Of a DNA stretch of 64,000 nt, positions 18,839-28,624 are shown in pieces. The DNA comes from Arthrobacter sp. S41 (GTDB taxonomy: Bacteria; Actinomycetota; Actinomycetes; Actinomycetales; Micrococcaceae). The stretch is from positions 620,001 to 684,000 of the forward strand of contig NZ_SIHY01000001.1 in NCBI RefSeq assembly GCF_004320535.1. Direction: 5' to 3'. The position numbers were made by a program, and so were the translations under genes. The notes under the pieces are model-generated. The model had not been told where the DNA came from. It was given only the letters and a program-made list of their open reading frames with translations, and did not search any database. Numbering within the stretch: the stretch's first letter is position 1; every line of letters starts with the position of its first letter.

Positions 18839-19777
18839 TTAGGGCGTCCGGTCCCCCGCAGCTTCACTATCCGGTTGTGGATCAAGAGCTGCGACGGCCA
18901 CAGCCAACACACCCATGCCGGTATGCGCGGCGAGGACCGCGGGCAAGGACTCGATCACCACTGGCTGGCAGCTAAAGGGGGCCAGCTCGGTGGCGATTTC
19001 GGTGGCTAGTTCTTCGGCGCCAAAATGCATTACCCCAAGCCGCGCGTTGCTACCCACTTCGCGAGCATCGCGTAAGGCCAAGGAAACCAGGCGGGCCTGC
19101 GCACGAGCAAAGGACCGAGGTTTTTCCAGCGCGGTGATGCTGCCCTGATCAATGGTCAGGATCGGTTTGACGTTCAGCAGGTTGCCAAGCACCGAGGACA
19201 GCGCGCTAATCCGGCCACCGCGGCGCAATTGCTCCAAGCTGGGCACGGCAAAGTACACAGTGTTTAGGGTTGACTGTTCGGCAATGGTTTTTAGCACCTC
19301 GAGCGGGGCGCCGGCATCCCTGGCGTCGAGTACGTCGGCCAACGCAAATCCCAACGGCAGGGCCACGGTTTGTGAGTCCACCACGCACACCGCAGAGCCA
19401 AAACTTGCTGCGGCCAATCGGGCAGCGTCGGCGGTTCCGGATAACGCGCCAGAAAAGTGAATGGAGAGCACTTGATGACATCCGGCATCAAGCAGGGCGC
19501 GGTAAGCGCGAGCAAATTCGCCAGGTGCCGGGCGCGAGGTTTTGACACTCTTGCCCATGGCCAGACCCATCATCAGCGCCTGCGGGTCATCACCCTGCAG
19601 GTGGTTGTCCACGATGATCGGGACGGTGACTTCAATTAGGCCGGCACGATCGCGGTAAGACTGCGGAAGGCAGGAGGCAGAATCGCTGACGATGCCGATC
19701 AGCGGACGCGAAAGCCCGCGCGGGGCCAGCCATTTAGGCAGCCAACCCGCGCGCGAGCTTTTCTGTCGTTCGTTCAT
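18839..19777 (-). CDS. DegV family fatty-acid-binding protein
   Basis: DegV proteins bind fatty acids, and in some bacteria (FakB) they present them to a fatty acid kinase. The 312-residue protein has the family start GIVSDSASCLPQSY and the lipid-binding loops TSRPAPGEFARAYRALLDAG and SIHFSGALSGTADAARLAA. A C-terminal domain ends in VLAAHTGMGVLAVAV. An N-terminal extension of about 25 residues precedes the fold. It starts 9 bp after the leuS stop and precedes comEA by 15 bp. No fakA-like kinase is nearby. Confidence 0.88.
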   Translation of the reverse strand: MNERQKSSRAGWLPKWLAPRGLSRPLIGIVSDSASCLPQSYRDRAGLIEVTVPIIVDNHLQGDDPQALMMGLAMGKSVKTSRPAPGEFARAYRALLDAGCHQVLSIHFSGALSGTADAARLAAASFGSAVCVVDSQTVALPLGFALADVLDARDAGAPLEVLKTIAEQSTLNTVYFAVPSLEQLRRGGRISALSSVLGNLLNVKPILTIDQGSITALEKPRSFARAQARLVSLALRDAREVGSNARLGVMHFGAEELATEIATELAPFSCQPVVIESLPAVLAAHTGMGVLAVAVAALDPQPDSEAAGDRTP

Positions 19778-19786
19778 GTACCGAGC

Positions 19787-22276
19787 CTACGGTGCAGGAA
19801 CCACGTTCACCAGTTTCGGCGCACGCACAATGACCTTCAGCGGTGCCTTGCCATCAAGCATCTTCACCACTGCTTCATGGGCTAGCGCCTGCTCGCGCAG
19901 TTCATCTTCGCTAATGTCTACCGATACCTCAAGACGTGCACGAACCTTGCCCTTGATCTGCACGACGGCGGTGACGGTGTCATCTACCAGCAGGTTTTGA
20001 TCAACGGTTGGCCAGGCGCTAGTGACAACGCTTGGGGCGTAACCCAAGGCTTCCCACATGTCCTCGGCGGTGTACGGTGCGAACATGCTCAGCAGCTGAG
20101 CAACTACGGTGGCTGCTTCACGTACTGCAGGATCCGCTGCCCCGGCACCGGAGTCGATGGTTTTGCGCGTTGCGTTGACCAGTTCCATGGTCTTGGCGAT
20201 CACCACGTTGAACTTGCCCGAATCAAGTAATTGCGCCGATTCGTGCACGGTGCGGTGGGTGATCTGACGCAGGGCCTTGTCGCCCGAAGCGTAGTCCACG
20301 CCGGCTTCGCTGGTGCTGTCCTGGGCGATGCGCCAAGCGCGAGCCAGGAACTTCTGCGAACCCGATGGGGATACGTCGGCCCAGTCCACGTCGTCCTCTG
20401 GCGGCGAAGCGAAGACCATGGTCAGACGCACTGCGTCCACGCCAAACTTGTCCAGCTGTTCGCCCAAGTCAACGCCGTTGCCCAGCGACTTGCTCATCGC
20501 CTTGCCACCGTTGAGCACCTGGCCCTGGTTCAGCAGCGCGCTGAAAGGCTCGTCGACGTCGATCAGACCCAAATCATGGACGACCTTGGTGAAGAAGCGC
20601 GAGTAGAGCAGGTGCAAAATTGCGTGCTCAACACCACCGACGTACTGTCCCACTGGCATCCAGTCACGCACGGCCTGCGGATCAAAGGGTCCCTCGGTGT
20701 AGTTCGGGGAGACAAAGCGCAGGAAGTACCACGAGGAGTCCACGAAGGTATCCATGGTGTCGGTGTCGCGCTTGGCTGCGCCGCCACACTTAGGGCAGGC
20801 CACGTTGACCCACTCTTCAACGGCAGCCAGCGGGCTGGTGCCCTTAGGAGCCAACTGCTCGCCGCGCAGATTATCTGGCAGGCGAACCGGCAGCTGGTCA
20901 TCGGGAACCGGAACCTCGCCACAATCAGCACAGTGGATGATCGGGATCGGCGTACCCCAGAAACGCTGGCGGCTCAACAGCCAGTCACGCAGGCGGAAGT
21001 TGATCGTGTGCTTACCGGTACCGGCAGCTTCCACGATGTCGATCGCCTTGCTGATGGCTTCGGTCTTGCCCAGCCCGGACAGCTCGCCCGAGTTGATCAG
21101 TTGGCCTTCGCCAGTGGCGGCGATGCCGGTTTCATTCGGATCGTCCAAACCGGTTTCAACAACTACACGCACTGGCAAGTTGAAGGTGCGAGCGAAGTCC
21201 AGGTCGCGCTGATCGTGCGCAGGAACCGCCATGATGGCTCCGGTGCCGTAGTCGGCCAGCACGTAGTCGGCAGCCCAGATTGGCAGCTTTTCGCCCGAGA
21301 GCGGGTTGATGCCGTAACGGCCGGTGAACACACCGGTCTTCTCACGCTCGGTGGACTGGCGCTCAATTTCGCTCAGCGCCTTAACCTGCTCCTGGTATTC
21401 CTCCAGGGCGCCACGGTGCTCATCGGTGACCAGCTCACTGGCCAGATCGGCATCCGCAGCGACCACCATGAAGGTTGCACCGTAGAGGGTGTCCGGGCGG
21501 GTGGTGAATACCGGAATCTTCACCGCGGCCTTGGCTTCGGTGGCTTCGATCTCGAAGGTCACTTCTGCGCCTTCAGAGCGGCCGATCCAGTTCTTCTGCA
21601 TCAACAGCACACGCTCAGGCCAGTGGCCTTTGAGCTGTTCCATGTCGTTGAGCAGCCGATCGGCGTAGTCGGTGATCTTGAAGTACCACTGGTTCAGGCT
21701 CTTTTTGGTCACCGCGGTGCCACAACGCTCACAGGCGCCATTAACAACCTGCTCGTTGGCGAGCACCGTCTGGTCCTTAGGGCACCAGTTCACCGGGTGA
21801 TCCTTGCGGTAGGCTAGGCCCTTTTCGTAGAACTTGTTAAACAGCCACTGGGTCCAGCGGTAGTACTCAGGATCGGAAGTATGTACTCGACGATCCCAGT
21901 CGGCCGAGATGGCATAGCGCTTAAAGCTAGCGGCCTGGGTGTCGATGTTTTTGTAGGTCCACTCTGCCGGGTGGGTGTTGCGCTTGATCGCAGCATTTTC
22001 TGCTGGCAGGCCGAAGGAGTCCCAGCCGATCGGGTGCATCACGTCGTAACCGCGCAGGCGCCAGTAGCGCGAGACCACATCGCCCATGGCAAACGCTTCC
22101 GCGTGGCCCATGTGCAGGTCCCCCGATGGGTAAGGGAACATGTCCAAAACGTAGCGACGTTCCCGACTGCCATCATCGGCGGGCTTGAACACTTCTAGCT
22201 CGTCCCATACCGGCAGCCACTTGGACTCGATGTCCTTGAAGTCGTAGGTCCTAGGTTCGTTCGTCGATGATGTCAC
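19787..22276 (-). CDS. leuS: Leucyl-tRNA synthetase
   Basis: LeuRS charges tRNA-Leu with leucine. This 829-residue class I enzyme has the HIGH motif in [14 protein letters not shown] and KMSKS as [13 protein letters not shown]. The CP1 editing domain includes the [15 protein letters not shown] region. Zinc-binding-type cysteine pairs are also present (CPKD...CERCG, CADCG...CPKCG). The GTG at 22276 ([13 protein letters not shown]) was chosen because the open frame upstream runs through an attenuator hairpin. GAGAAGAG lies near -8. It leads the leuS-degV-comEA-comEC-holA operon and is preceded by a leader peptide and terminator-like hairpin. Confidence 0.96.
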   Translation of the reverse strand: MTSSTNEPRTYDFKDIESKWLPVWDELEVFKPADDGSRERRYVLDMFPYPSGDLHMGHAEAFAMGDVVSRYWRLRGYDVMHPIGWDSFGLPAENAAIKRNTHPAEWTYKNIDTQAASFKRYAISADWDRRVHTSDPEYYRWTQWLFNKFYEKGLAYRKDHPVNWCPKDQTVLANEQVVNGACERCGTAVTKKSLNQWYFKITDYADRLLNDMEQLKGHWPERVLLMQKNWIGRSEGAEVTFEIEATEAKAAVKIPVFTTRPDTLYGATFMVVAADADLASELVTDEHRGALEEYQEQVKALSEIERQSTEREKTGVFTGRYGINPLSGEKLPIWAADYVLADYGTGAIMAVPAHDQRDLDFARTFNLPVRVVVETGLDDPNETGIAATGEGQLINSGELSGLGKTEAISKAIDIVEAAGTGKHTINFRLRDWLLSRQRFWGTPIPIIHCADCGEVPVPDDQLPVRLPDNLRGEQLAPKGTSPLAAVEEWVNVACPKCGGAAKRDTDTMDTFVDSSWYFLRFVSPNYTEGPFDPQAVRDWMPVGQYVGGVEHAILHLLYSRFFTKVVHDLGLIDVDEPFSALLNQGQVLNGGKAMSKSLGNGVDLGEQLDKFGVDAVRLTMVFASPPEDDVDWADVSPSGSQKFLARAWRIAQDSTSEAGVDYASGDKALRQITHRTVHESAQLLDSGKFNVVIAKTMELVNATRKTIDSGAGAADPAVREAATVVAQLLSMFAPYTAEDMWEALGYAPSVVTSAWPTVDQNLLVDDTVTAVVQIKGKVRARLEVSVDISEDELREQALAHEAVVKMLDGKAPLKVIVRAPKLVNVVPAP

Positions 22277-22348
22277 GCTGCTCTTCTCACACGCCTTGCA
22301 GAAAATTTCCGATAGGAAAAAACTTGTTTTTGGTTCCAGACATAACAA

Positions 22349-22373
22349 AAGCCCCCAAATTTCCACTCGGGGG
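22349..22373 (-). terminator. Attenuator-like terminator upstream of leuS
   Basis: On the minus strand CCCCCGAGT pairs with ATTTGGGGG (two G-T wobbles) around a GGAA tetraloop, followed by CTTTTG. It lies 73 bp before leuS and downstream of the leader peptide, so it would stop leuS transcription unless opened. A second small hairpin, CGGCC-AACA-GGCCG (22376-22389), sits just upstream. Confidence 0.65.
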
Positions 22374-22392
22374 TACGGCCTGTTGGCCGTGC

Positions 22393-22419
22393 TTAGGCTA
22401 GGTTGTGCTGGCAATTCAT
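22393..22419 (-). CDS. Possible leuS leader peptide (8 aa)
   Basis: The frame ATG...TAA encodes MNCQHNLA, with one leucine written as the rare CTA codon. It starts 6 nt after a TAGAAT -10 box, so a leaderless transcript would begin with its ATG. It ends 4 nt before the CGGCC-AACA-GGCCG hairpin. Size and position suit ribosome-mediated attenuation, but one Leu codon is weak evidence. Confidence 0.45.
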   Translation of the reverse strand: MNCQHNLA

Positions 22420-22425
22420 ACCGCG

Positions 22426-22431
22426 ATTCTA
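22426..22431 (-). promoter_or_regulatory. -10 box of the leuS leader
   Basis: TAGAAT is followed after CGCGGT by the ATG of the leader peptide. No clear -35 box is seen. The rest of the leuS-HNH gap (22432-22565) shows no other structure. Confidence 0.45.
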
Positions 22432-22565
22432 TCGCATTGGGCCCTGTCCCGGGTGCATCGGTGAAGGGCAAGATTGAACACAGCTGAATTTTCTGGGCCG
22501 CACTGCTTGTCCACAACCGGTGCCCGATCGCAGCCGCGCTGTTTTCTGAGTTCGATCATGGACCC

Positions 22566-24395
22566 ATGAACAGCTCAGCACTCATCGCCGCACTACGCAC
22601 CGCGTGTCGCTCCTGCCTCATTTTCGGGCCGGGGCTCACCGCGGGGATGTTGCTACGTGTGGGTTACCTACTGCTTGCGTTGTTCACGGCGTTAGGGTCG
22701 CTGGTGCATCGCACCGGCGATCCGCGCTTGATCCTGGCCCACGGCGAATTGGTGGAGCGCTTCGCCCAGCAAATTCACCTGTCTCAGCTCACGTTCGCCC
22801 TGGACGCCGAGGTCAGCGGCGCCCATGCGTTGAGCCTGGAAACTTATGCTGCGCTAAGACGCGCCGCGCCGCCTAATTCACCGGCGACTTCACCGATGGC
22901 TACCGCGCCGGATGGGGTGTTTGAGGGTGACTTCGAGGGATGTTTCGACGACGAGATTTTTGCTGGCGAGCCGCACTTTATTGCCGGCCGTCCCTGTTAC
23001 AAAAACGCGGGCGAACTTCTGGCGGCGTGGACGGGTATTAGTTACTTTGAAGCGCAGCAACGGATCGACGACGCCCACCTGCTGATCGGTCGACGAACCG
23101 CCGAGGGCACTATTTGCGCTCCTCGCCTGCCTGAACTAGCACAGCTTTACAGCCAAGGGAGAACGAACCGACGAGCAGTGGTGTCTGTGGCTCGCCAACT
23201 TAACAGCTTGGAGCCACCGGACACCACCTTCGAAGGGACCGAATGCGAAATCGTGGCGCGAGGTACCGATGGCAACACGCTTGATGCGTGCGCTGCCAAG
23301 CACTTGAGCGGGCTTTCGCCGCTGGAAGCTCGCAAGCAGATCAACGCCGAAATCAAGATCTACAAAGACCTCAATGGCAAGAAGCTACCACCAAAGCTTG
23401 GGCTGTTTATTGGCTCGGTCGTCAATGGGGTGCATTGTTTTTCGCTACGCACCAACGCGAGTGACGCACAGCTGATCCGTTCCATTGCAGCCCGCGCTGG
23501 CAACCCGCGGACCCAGGCTGGACGAGCCGATCGCCAGTCCGATCAGGACCGGACGGGGAAAAACCAGGACGGCGCAAACGGGTCTGATGCCAATCACGAC
23601 GTTCCAGACCCCGCAGCCGACGACCTTGGCACACCAGATTGGCTGCGCAGCGAGGAACCCATGCCACCGTGGGCCGGTTCCGACCCCGAGGCCGACACCG
23701 CTGATACCGCTGATACCGATTCAACCGGTTCCACCGAGACTCAGGAATCAGCAACCACCGGTCCCGACGTTCATGTGCGACGACTCAACGCGCTCATGTC
23801 CCTACTCGCTGCACCCTACGTGGGCGGAAAACGAAAAGTCGTGGTTCCTAAGTTTGTCGTTTACCTCTGGCTGGCAGATTTGCAGAATTTGGCCGATGCT
23901 CATGGCATGACCGCCAACGGGGTGGACATTCCGCCCGGCGAGCTGCGGCAGTTGCTGGCCAAAGCGGACATCATCCCGCTGGTGCTCGGCGGCAATAGCC
24001 AACCTTTAGATATGGGGCGCAAGATGCGTTACCACAAGGGCCCGATTCGTGAAGCGATCATGGCTCGCGATCGCGGCTGCATTGTGCCCGACTGCACCGC
24101 GCCCCCTGATCAAGTGGAGACCGATCATTACGAGATTCCATGGTCCGAGGGCGGCGAAACCAGTGTCTGGTCCGGAGCCGGAATGTGCACCGGGGATCAC
24201 CACAAGCGCCACGCTGGGCAGATCAAAGTCATCAACGTGGAGGGGCTTCCCCATGTGATCCTGCCCGAGCATGAGGATCCCGAGCAGAAGCCACGTCGCA
24301 ACACCTATTGGGGCGCCCGCCAAGCAGGTGAGTCTCCCCCGCGCCGTCAAGCGGATCCTGCCGACCAGCTAGACCATCCCGACCACCATGCCTGA
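22566..24395 (+). CDS. DUF222 / HNH endonuclease domain protein
   Basis: The 609-residue protein belongs to the large actinobacterial DUF222-HNH group (the type called 13E12 in mycobacteria). The DUF222 part covers roughly residues 60-320. An acidic, low-complexity linker (about 320-400) contains a DTADTADTD repeat. The C-terminal HNH domain has ARDRGCIVPDCTAPP, TDHYEIPWSEGGE and CTGDHHKRHAG, with the metal-binding His and Cys pairs intact. A hydrophobic stretch at about 18-48 is unusual and might mean that the true start is further in. No strong ribosome binding site precedes the ATG. The function of this family is not established; such genes often occur in many copies. Confidence 0.8.
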   Translation: MNSSALIAALRTACRSCLIFGPGLTAGMLLRVGYLLLALFTALGSLVHRTGDPRLILAHGELVERFAQQIHLSQLTFALDAEVSGAHALSLETYAALRRAAPPNSPATSPMATAPDGVFEGDFEGCFDDEIFAGEPHFIAGRPCYKNAGELLAAWTGISYFEAQQRIDDAHLLIGRRTAEGTICAPRLPELAQLYSQGRTNRRAVVSVARQLNSLEPPDTTFEGTECEIVARGTDGNTLDACAAKHLSGLSPLEARKQINAEIKIYKDLNGKKLPPKLGLFIGSVVNGVHCFSLRTNASDAQLIRSIAARAGNPRTQAGRADRQSDQDRTGKNQDGANGSDANHDVPDPAADDLGTPDWLRSEEPMPPWAGSDPEADTADTADTDSTGSTETQESATTGPDVHVRRLNALMSLLAAPYVGGKRKVVVPKFVVYLWLADLQNLADAHGMTANGVDIPPGELRQLLAKADIIPLVLGGNSQPLDMGRKMRYHKGPIREAIMARDRGCIVPDCTAPPDQVETDHYEIPWSEGGETSVWSGAGMCTGDHHKRHAGQIKVINVEGLPHVILPEHEDPEQKPRRNTYWGARQAGESPPRRQADPADQLDHPDHHA

Positions 24396-24435
24396 AGCCA
24401 GACACAGAACCCTGGCTCGGGCGCGCAATGCGCAT

Positions 24436-24479
24436 AAAAAGTACGACGCTCGAACCAGCAAATGTGGTTCGAGCGTCGT
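24436..24479 (-). terminator. Terminator of the glp operon
   Basis: ACGACGCTCGAACCA and TGGTTCGAGCGTCGT pair perfectly (15 bp) around a 7-nt loop. On the minus strand a T5 run follows, 35 bp past the glpK stop. Confidence 0.88.
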
Positions 24480-24513
24480 CGTTCTGCTCCGGTAAAGGTC
24501 AACCGTTGGCGAA

Positions 24514-26034
24514 TTACGCCTTCGTGTCTTCGTCTACCCAATCGAAGGTGCGGGTTACCGCTTTCTTCCAGAGGCGCAGATTACGTTCACGGGTTTTTTC
24601 ATCCATTTCAGGCTCCCAGCGCTTGTCCTCAGCCCAGTTGGACTCCAGCTCGCCGAGGTCCTTCCAGAACCCAACTGCGAGACCTGCTGCGTAAGCTGCA
24701 CCCAGCGCCGTGGTTTCAGTGACCTTCGGGCGAACCACTGGCACGCCCAAGATGTCTGCCTGGAACTGCATTAGCGCTTCGTTGGCAACCATCCCACCAT
24801 CAACCTTGAGTTCGGTCAATGGCACCTCGGCATCGGCGTTCACCGCATCGAGTACTTCGCGAGTCTGGAACGCGGTGGACTCCAAAGCTGCACGAGCGAT
24901 GTGGTTTTTGTTGGCGTAACGAGTTAGGCCCACAATCGCACCGCGTGCGTCCGAACGCCAGTAAGGGGCGAACAAACCCGAGAAGGCAGGGACAACGTAC
25001 ACGCCACCGTTGTCATCAACCTTGGCTGCGAGCTCTTCAATTTCTGGTGCCGAAGAGATCATGCCGATGTTGTCGCGCAACCACTGAACCAACGAGCCGG
25101 CCACCGCAATCGAGCCTTCCAGTGCGTACACCGGAGCTTCATCACCCAGCTTGTAGGCCATGGTGGTCAGTAGACCATTGGTTGAGTTCACGATTTCGGT
25201 GCCGGTGTTGAAGATCAGGAAGCAACCGGTGCCGTAGGTGTTCTTCGCGGTACCGGCGGTAAAGGCTGCCTGCCCAAAGGTTGCTGCCTGCTGGTCACCG
25301 AGAATGCCGGCAACTGGCACTTCACGAAGCAACTGCTTGGTGTGCACGGTGCCGTACACCTCGGAGGAGGAACGAATCTCGGGCATCATGGAGGCCGGAA
25401 CACCAAAATCAGCGAGGATCTTCTCGTCCCATTGCAGGGTCTTCAGGTCCATGAACAGGGTGCGCGAAGCGTTGGTCACGTCCGTGACGTGCACACCGCC
25501 ATCGGTGCCACCGGTCAGGTTCCACAAAACCCAGCTATCAGTGGTGCCGAACAATAGGTCGCCGGCTTCAGCCCGCTGACGAGCACCGTCGACATTATCA
25601 AGAATCCACTTGATCTTGGTGCCAGCGAAGTAGGTTGCCAGCGGCAGGCCCACGGTCTGCTTGTAGCGGTCCAGCCCACCGTCAGCAGCTAGCTCGTCGA
25701 CGATGTCCTGGGTGCGCGTATCCTGCCAAACGATCGCGTTGTAAACCGCTTCGCCGGTGTTCTTGTCCCACACAACGGTGGTCTCACGCTGGTTGGTGAT
25801 ACCGACGACCTCGATGTCGTGACGGGTCAGATTGGCCTTGGACAGTGCCTGGCCGATCACTTCGCGCACGTTGTTCCAGATTTCAGCGGGATCGTGCTCA
25901 ACCCAACCTGCTGCCGGGAAGATCTGTTCGTGCTCTAGCTGGCCAACCGAGTGCACATCACCTGCATGATTGAAGACAATCGCGCGGGAGCTGGTTGTGC
26001 CCTGGTCAATGGCGATCACAAATTTTTCGCTCAT
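24514..26034 (-). CDS. glpK: Glycerol kinase
   Basis: GlpK phosphorylates glycerol to glycerol 3-phosphate with ATP. The 506-residue FGGY-family protein starts [17 protein letters not shown] with the phosphate-binding loop. It contains [13 protein letters not shown] and the signatures [13 protein letters not shown] and [19 protein letters not shown]. Length and motifs are normal. It follows glpF by 17 bp and is the last gene of the glpD-glpF-glpK operon, ahead of a strong terminator. Confidence 0.97.
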   Translation of the reverse strand: MSEKFVIAIDQGTTSSRAIVFNHAGDVHSVGQLEHEQIFPAAGWVEHDPAEIWNNVREVIGQALSKANLTRHDIEVVGITNQRETTVVWDKNTGEAVYNAIVWQDTRTQDIVDELAADGGLDRYKQTVGLPLATYFAGTKIKWILDNVDGARQRAEAGDLLFGTTDSWVLWNLTGGTDGGVHVTDVTNASRTLFMDLKTLQWDEKILADFGVPASMMPEIRSSSEVYGTVHTKQLLREVPVAGILGDQQAATFGQAAFTAGTAKNTYGTGCFLIFNTGTEIVNSTNGLLTTMAYKLGDEAPVYALEGSIAVAGSLVQWLRDNIGMISSAPEIEELAAKVDDNGGVYVVPAFSGLFAPYWRSDARGAIVGLTRYANKNHIARAALESTAFQTREVLDAVNADAEVPLTELKVDGGMVANEALMQFQADILGVPVVRPKVTETTALGAAYAAGLAVGFWKDLGELESNWAEDKRWEPEMDEKTRERNLRLWKKAVTRTFDWVDEDTKA

Positions 26035-26051
26035 GATTTACTGCTCACTTT

Positions 26052-26780
26052 CTAGAACATTAGAGCGGCAACAAGACCGCCAAGAATACCGCCGACAGCT
26101 GGCCCGGCCAATGGAACCCACGAGTAGGCCCAGTCCGAGGAGCCCTTGCCCTGAATTGGCAAGATGGCGTGGGCAACGCGTGGACCAAGGTCGCGGAACG
26201 GGTTGATGGCGTAACCGGTGGCACCACCCAAAGACAGGCCGATGGCTACAACCAACAACGCAACTGCCAGTGGGCCAAGCTCATGCGGAGTGTGTCCCAG
26301 ACCGGCGATCACAAAGACCAAGACGAAGGTACCAAAGATCTCGGTGACCATGTTCCAGCCATAGGAACGAATTGCTGGACCGGTAGCGAAGACACCCAGC
26401 TGGGTGCCCGCGTTCTGTGGATCATCCAGGTGCTTCTTGTAGGTAAGCCAAGTGCCTACGGCGCCAAGGAAGGCACCGATGAACTGCGCCAAGAAGTACA
26501 GCAAGGTGTTGGCCAAGGTTTTGGCAACGCCGGGTGCGTATTCTGCAACATCGGGGTTGACCAACAGACCCAAGGTAACAGCCGGGTTCAGGTGGGCTCC
26601 GGAGATCCCCGCGATCCAGACACCACAGTAAACGCCAAGGCCCCAGCCGAAGCTGATAGCGACCCAGCCTGCGGCACTACCGAGGGTTCCTTTGAGGGCA
26701 ACGTTCGCGCAGACGCCGCCACCCATCAACAGGAGAATAAATGTGCCGACAAGCTCGGCAAGAAACACGTGAGTGGACAT
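26052..26780 (-). CDS. glpF: Glycerol uptake facilitator (aquaglyceroporin)
   Basis: GlpF lets glycerol diffuse across the membrane. The 242-residue protein has six hydrophobic segments of the MIP family. The first pore motif is GAHLNPAVTLG; the second reads INPFRDLGPR, with Phe where Ala is usual but with the Arg-Asp pair and Gly-Pro of glycerol-type channels kept. The start MSTHVFLAEL at 26780 has AGAGGTC 5-6 nt upstream; a longer frame upstream overlaps glpD and is not needed. It lies between glpD and glpK. Confidence 0.93.
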   Translation of the reverse strand: MSTHVFLAELVGTFILLLMGGGVCANVALKGTLGSAAGWVAISFGWGLGVYCGVWIAGISGAHLNPAVTLGLLVNPDVAEYAPGVAKTLANTLLYFLAQFIGAFLGAVGTWLTYKKHLDDPQNAGTQLGVFATGPAIRSYGWNMVTEIFGTFVLVFVIAGLGHTPHELGPLAVALLVVAIGLSLGGATGYAINPFRDLGPRVAHAILPIQGKGSSDWAYSWVPLAGPAVGGILGGLVAALMF

Positions 26781-26839
26781 CTTTGACCTCTTAGTGATTT
26801 CGACTGCCGGCGGCTCCTTGCCGCCGACCACGTGGCAGA

Positions 26840-28519
26840 TTAGCTCAGGATGACTCCATGGCGTTCTGCGAGAACCGAGAGCGAATGGTCGATTTCGGCT
26901 TGTAGTTGAGATTGATCCCAACCCATTGGGTCAGCTAGGTAATGTGCTACCTCGTTGACCAAATCCTTTGTCACCAGGCCACGGAAGGCCAGGTTGGTGC
27001 GGCGAATAAATACGTCAATCAGGCGTCCGACCTGCTCGTTTTCAGCCAAGTATGCGATTTCTTGAACTGAGAGCTCGTTGGTGTTTTCCAGCAGTTGCTC
27101 ATTGTCACCCAATTGTGCCATCACCTGATCAGCACGGGTACCGTAGCGTTCAAACAAAATGCGCAGGCGGTCATGCGAAGCCTTTGACTCGCGAGCTGCG
27201 TACCATGCCGACAGAGCCCCATCGTTCATCGGGAAGTTCTTACCGCCGCCGATGGCAACTCCAGCGGTGGACTGCACCTGGCGTTCACCCAAGAACTCTA
27301 GCGCCTTGCTACCAAGGTTCTCGCTCAGCGCGCGGAAGGTAGTCCACTTGCCGCCGATCAACGAGAGCATCGTGGTCTGGTCTGTCAGGCGAGTTTCCTT
27401 GACCTGGTAGTCGCGGGAGACAAATCCTGGCGCCGTGTCATCGTGGTTCGGCAGCGGGCGGACTCCGGAGAACTTGTAGACGATGTCCTGCTCGTTGACC
27501 TTGATGGTCGGGAAGACGTGGCGAATCAAGTCGAAGAAGTACTGGACTTCTTCGTCGGTGCACACCGCTGGCTCGTTCATGTCGTGCTCGAGGTCGGTGG
27601 TACCAACCAATACACGGCCGAGCATTGGGTAGATCAAGACAACGCGGCCATCTTCGTGTTCGAAGAAGATCTCACGCCCGCCGGTAGCCTCAAGCAGCTC
27701 AGGGTGATCGAGCACGATGTGCGAACCCTTGGTGCCACCAGTCCACTTGGTCTCTCGGCCCAGCTCCTTGTTGGTCAAGTCGACCCAGGCGCCGGTGGCG
27801 TTGATGATGACCTCGGCGTCGAAGTCGAATTCTTCGCCCGTGAGTACGTCGCGCAACTTCGCGGTACCACCATCCACACCAGTAAGTTCGATGTAGTTGC
27901 TGGCACGGGCGCTCTGGTGAGCATCCAGACCTTCACGCAGGACGTCCAAGGTCAGGCGCTCAGGGTTGTGTACCGAAGCGTCGAAGTAGGTGGCGGTGTA
28001 CTTCACGTCGTTGCGAAGCTTTGGCAGGTCCGCGCGGGCGGCCTTGCCCGACTTGAATGTGTGCCATGGGGTGTTGCGTCCACCAATGCCGGCGAACACG
28101 TCGTACATGATCAAGCCGGCTTTGATGAGTGCGGCGCCGCGCTCGGTTGGCTTGCCGGACTTGTGGGTGAGGAAGCGCGTCGGCGCGCTGAGGATTCCGG
28201 AGAAGGTGGAGAAGATCGGGATCGTCGTCTGTAGCGGCTTCACGTAGTGTGGTGCGATTTCCAGCAGCGAGTTGCGTTCCTGAACGGATTCGTGGACCAG
28301 GCGGAATTCGCCGTTTTCAAGGTAGCGAATGCCGCCGTGAATCATGTGCGAGCTGGCCCCAGAAGCACCTTGGCTGTAGTCACCACGCTCGATCAGCGCC
28401 ACATCGATGCCCTGCATCGCGAGGTAGCGGAAGGTCGCTACGCCGTTGATGCCACCGCCAACAACCAATACCCGCGCCTGCGGGCGTTCGCGCAGTTTGG
28501 ATAGCTGTTCACGAATCAC
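26840..28519 (-). CDS. glpD: Aerobic glycerol-3-phosphate dehydrogenase
   Basis: GlpD oxidises glycerol 3-phosphate to dihydroxyacetone phosphate with FAD and passes electrons to the quinone pool. The 559-residue protein has the dinucleotide fold VLVVGGGINGVATFRYLA. It also has the family signatures GASGASSHMIHGGIRYLE and VLVGTTDLEHD, and GGKWTTFRALSENLG near the C-terminal part. The start is GTG with GGGG about 8 nt upstream. It is the first gene of the glp operon and diverges from a SorC-type regulator over a 105-bp control region. Confidence 0.96.
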   Translation of the reverse strand: MIREQLSKLRERPQARVLVVGGGINGVATFRYLAMQGIDVALIERGDYSQGASGASSHMIHGGIRYLENGEFRLVHESVQERNSLLEIAPHYVKPLQTTIPIFSTFSGILSAPTRFLTHKSGKPTERGAALIKAGLIMYDVFAGIGGRNTPWHTFKSGKAARADLPKLRNDVKYTATYFDASVHNPERLTLDVLREGLDAHQSARASNYIELTGVDGGTAKLRDVLTGEEFDFDAEVIINATGAWVDLTNKELGRETKWTGGTKGSHIVLDHPELLEATGGREIFFEHEDGRVVLIYPMLGRVLVGTTDLEHDMNEPAVCTDEEVQYFFDLIRHVFPTIKVNEQDIVYKFSGVRPLPNHDDTAPGFVSRDYQVKETRLTDQTTMLSLIGGKWTTFRALSENLGSKALEFLGERQVQSTAGVAIGGGKNFPMNDGALSAWYAARESKASHDRLRILFERYGTRADQVMAQLGDNEQLLENTNELSVQEIAYLAENEQVGRLIDVFIRRTNLAFRGLVTKDLVNEVAHYLADPMGWDQSQLQAEIDHSLSVLAERHGVILS

Positions 28520-28595
28520 GATTTGTGCCCCTTAGTAACAATTGAATAAGTCTGAGGCTAGTCTTGTAACAGAACGGCCATTCGGTCAAACAAAT

Positions 28596-28609
28596 TGCAC
28601 AAATGTGCA
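28596..28609. promoter_or_regulatory. Palindromic operator between glpD and the SorC-type regulator
   Basis: TGCACA-AA-TGTGCA is a perfect dyad in the 105-bp divergent control region. It lies 16 bp before the regulator start and about 77 bp before glpD, just upstream of a TTGACC (28581-28586 in minus sense) that could be a glpD -35 box. SorC-family regulators often bind such TGCACA-type half-sites. Confidence 0.55.
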
Positions 28610-28624
28610 GAAACGGTCAGATTG

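Noticed and set aside
20231-21817. A 528-codon open frame on the plus strand, antisense to leuS; similar long frames oppose carB (37568-38740) and era/corC (1041-2195).
   Set aside because: They mirror the codon positions of well-conserved genes in GC-rich DNA, have no recognisable domains and no ribosome binding sites. They are shadows of the real genes.
22349-22431. T-box riboswitch before leuS.
   Set aside because: The leader from the predicted start to the terminator is only about 75 nt and lacks the Stem I and the conserved T-box sequence; a leader-peptide attenuator fits better.
22566-24395. DUF222/HNH gene as part of a mobile element.
   Set aside because: No inverted or direct repeats, transposase or integrase flank it, and both neighbours are core operons.
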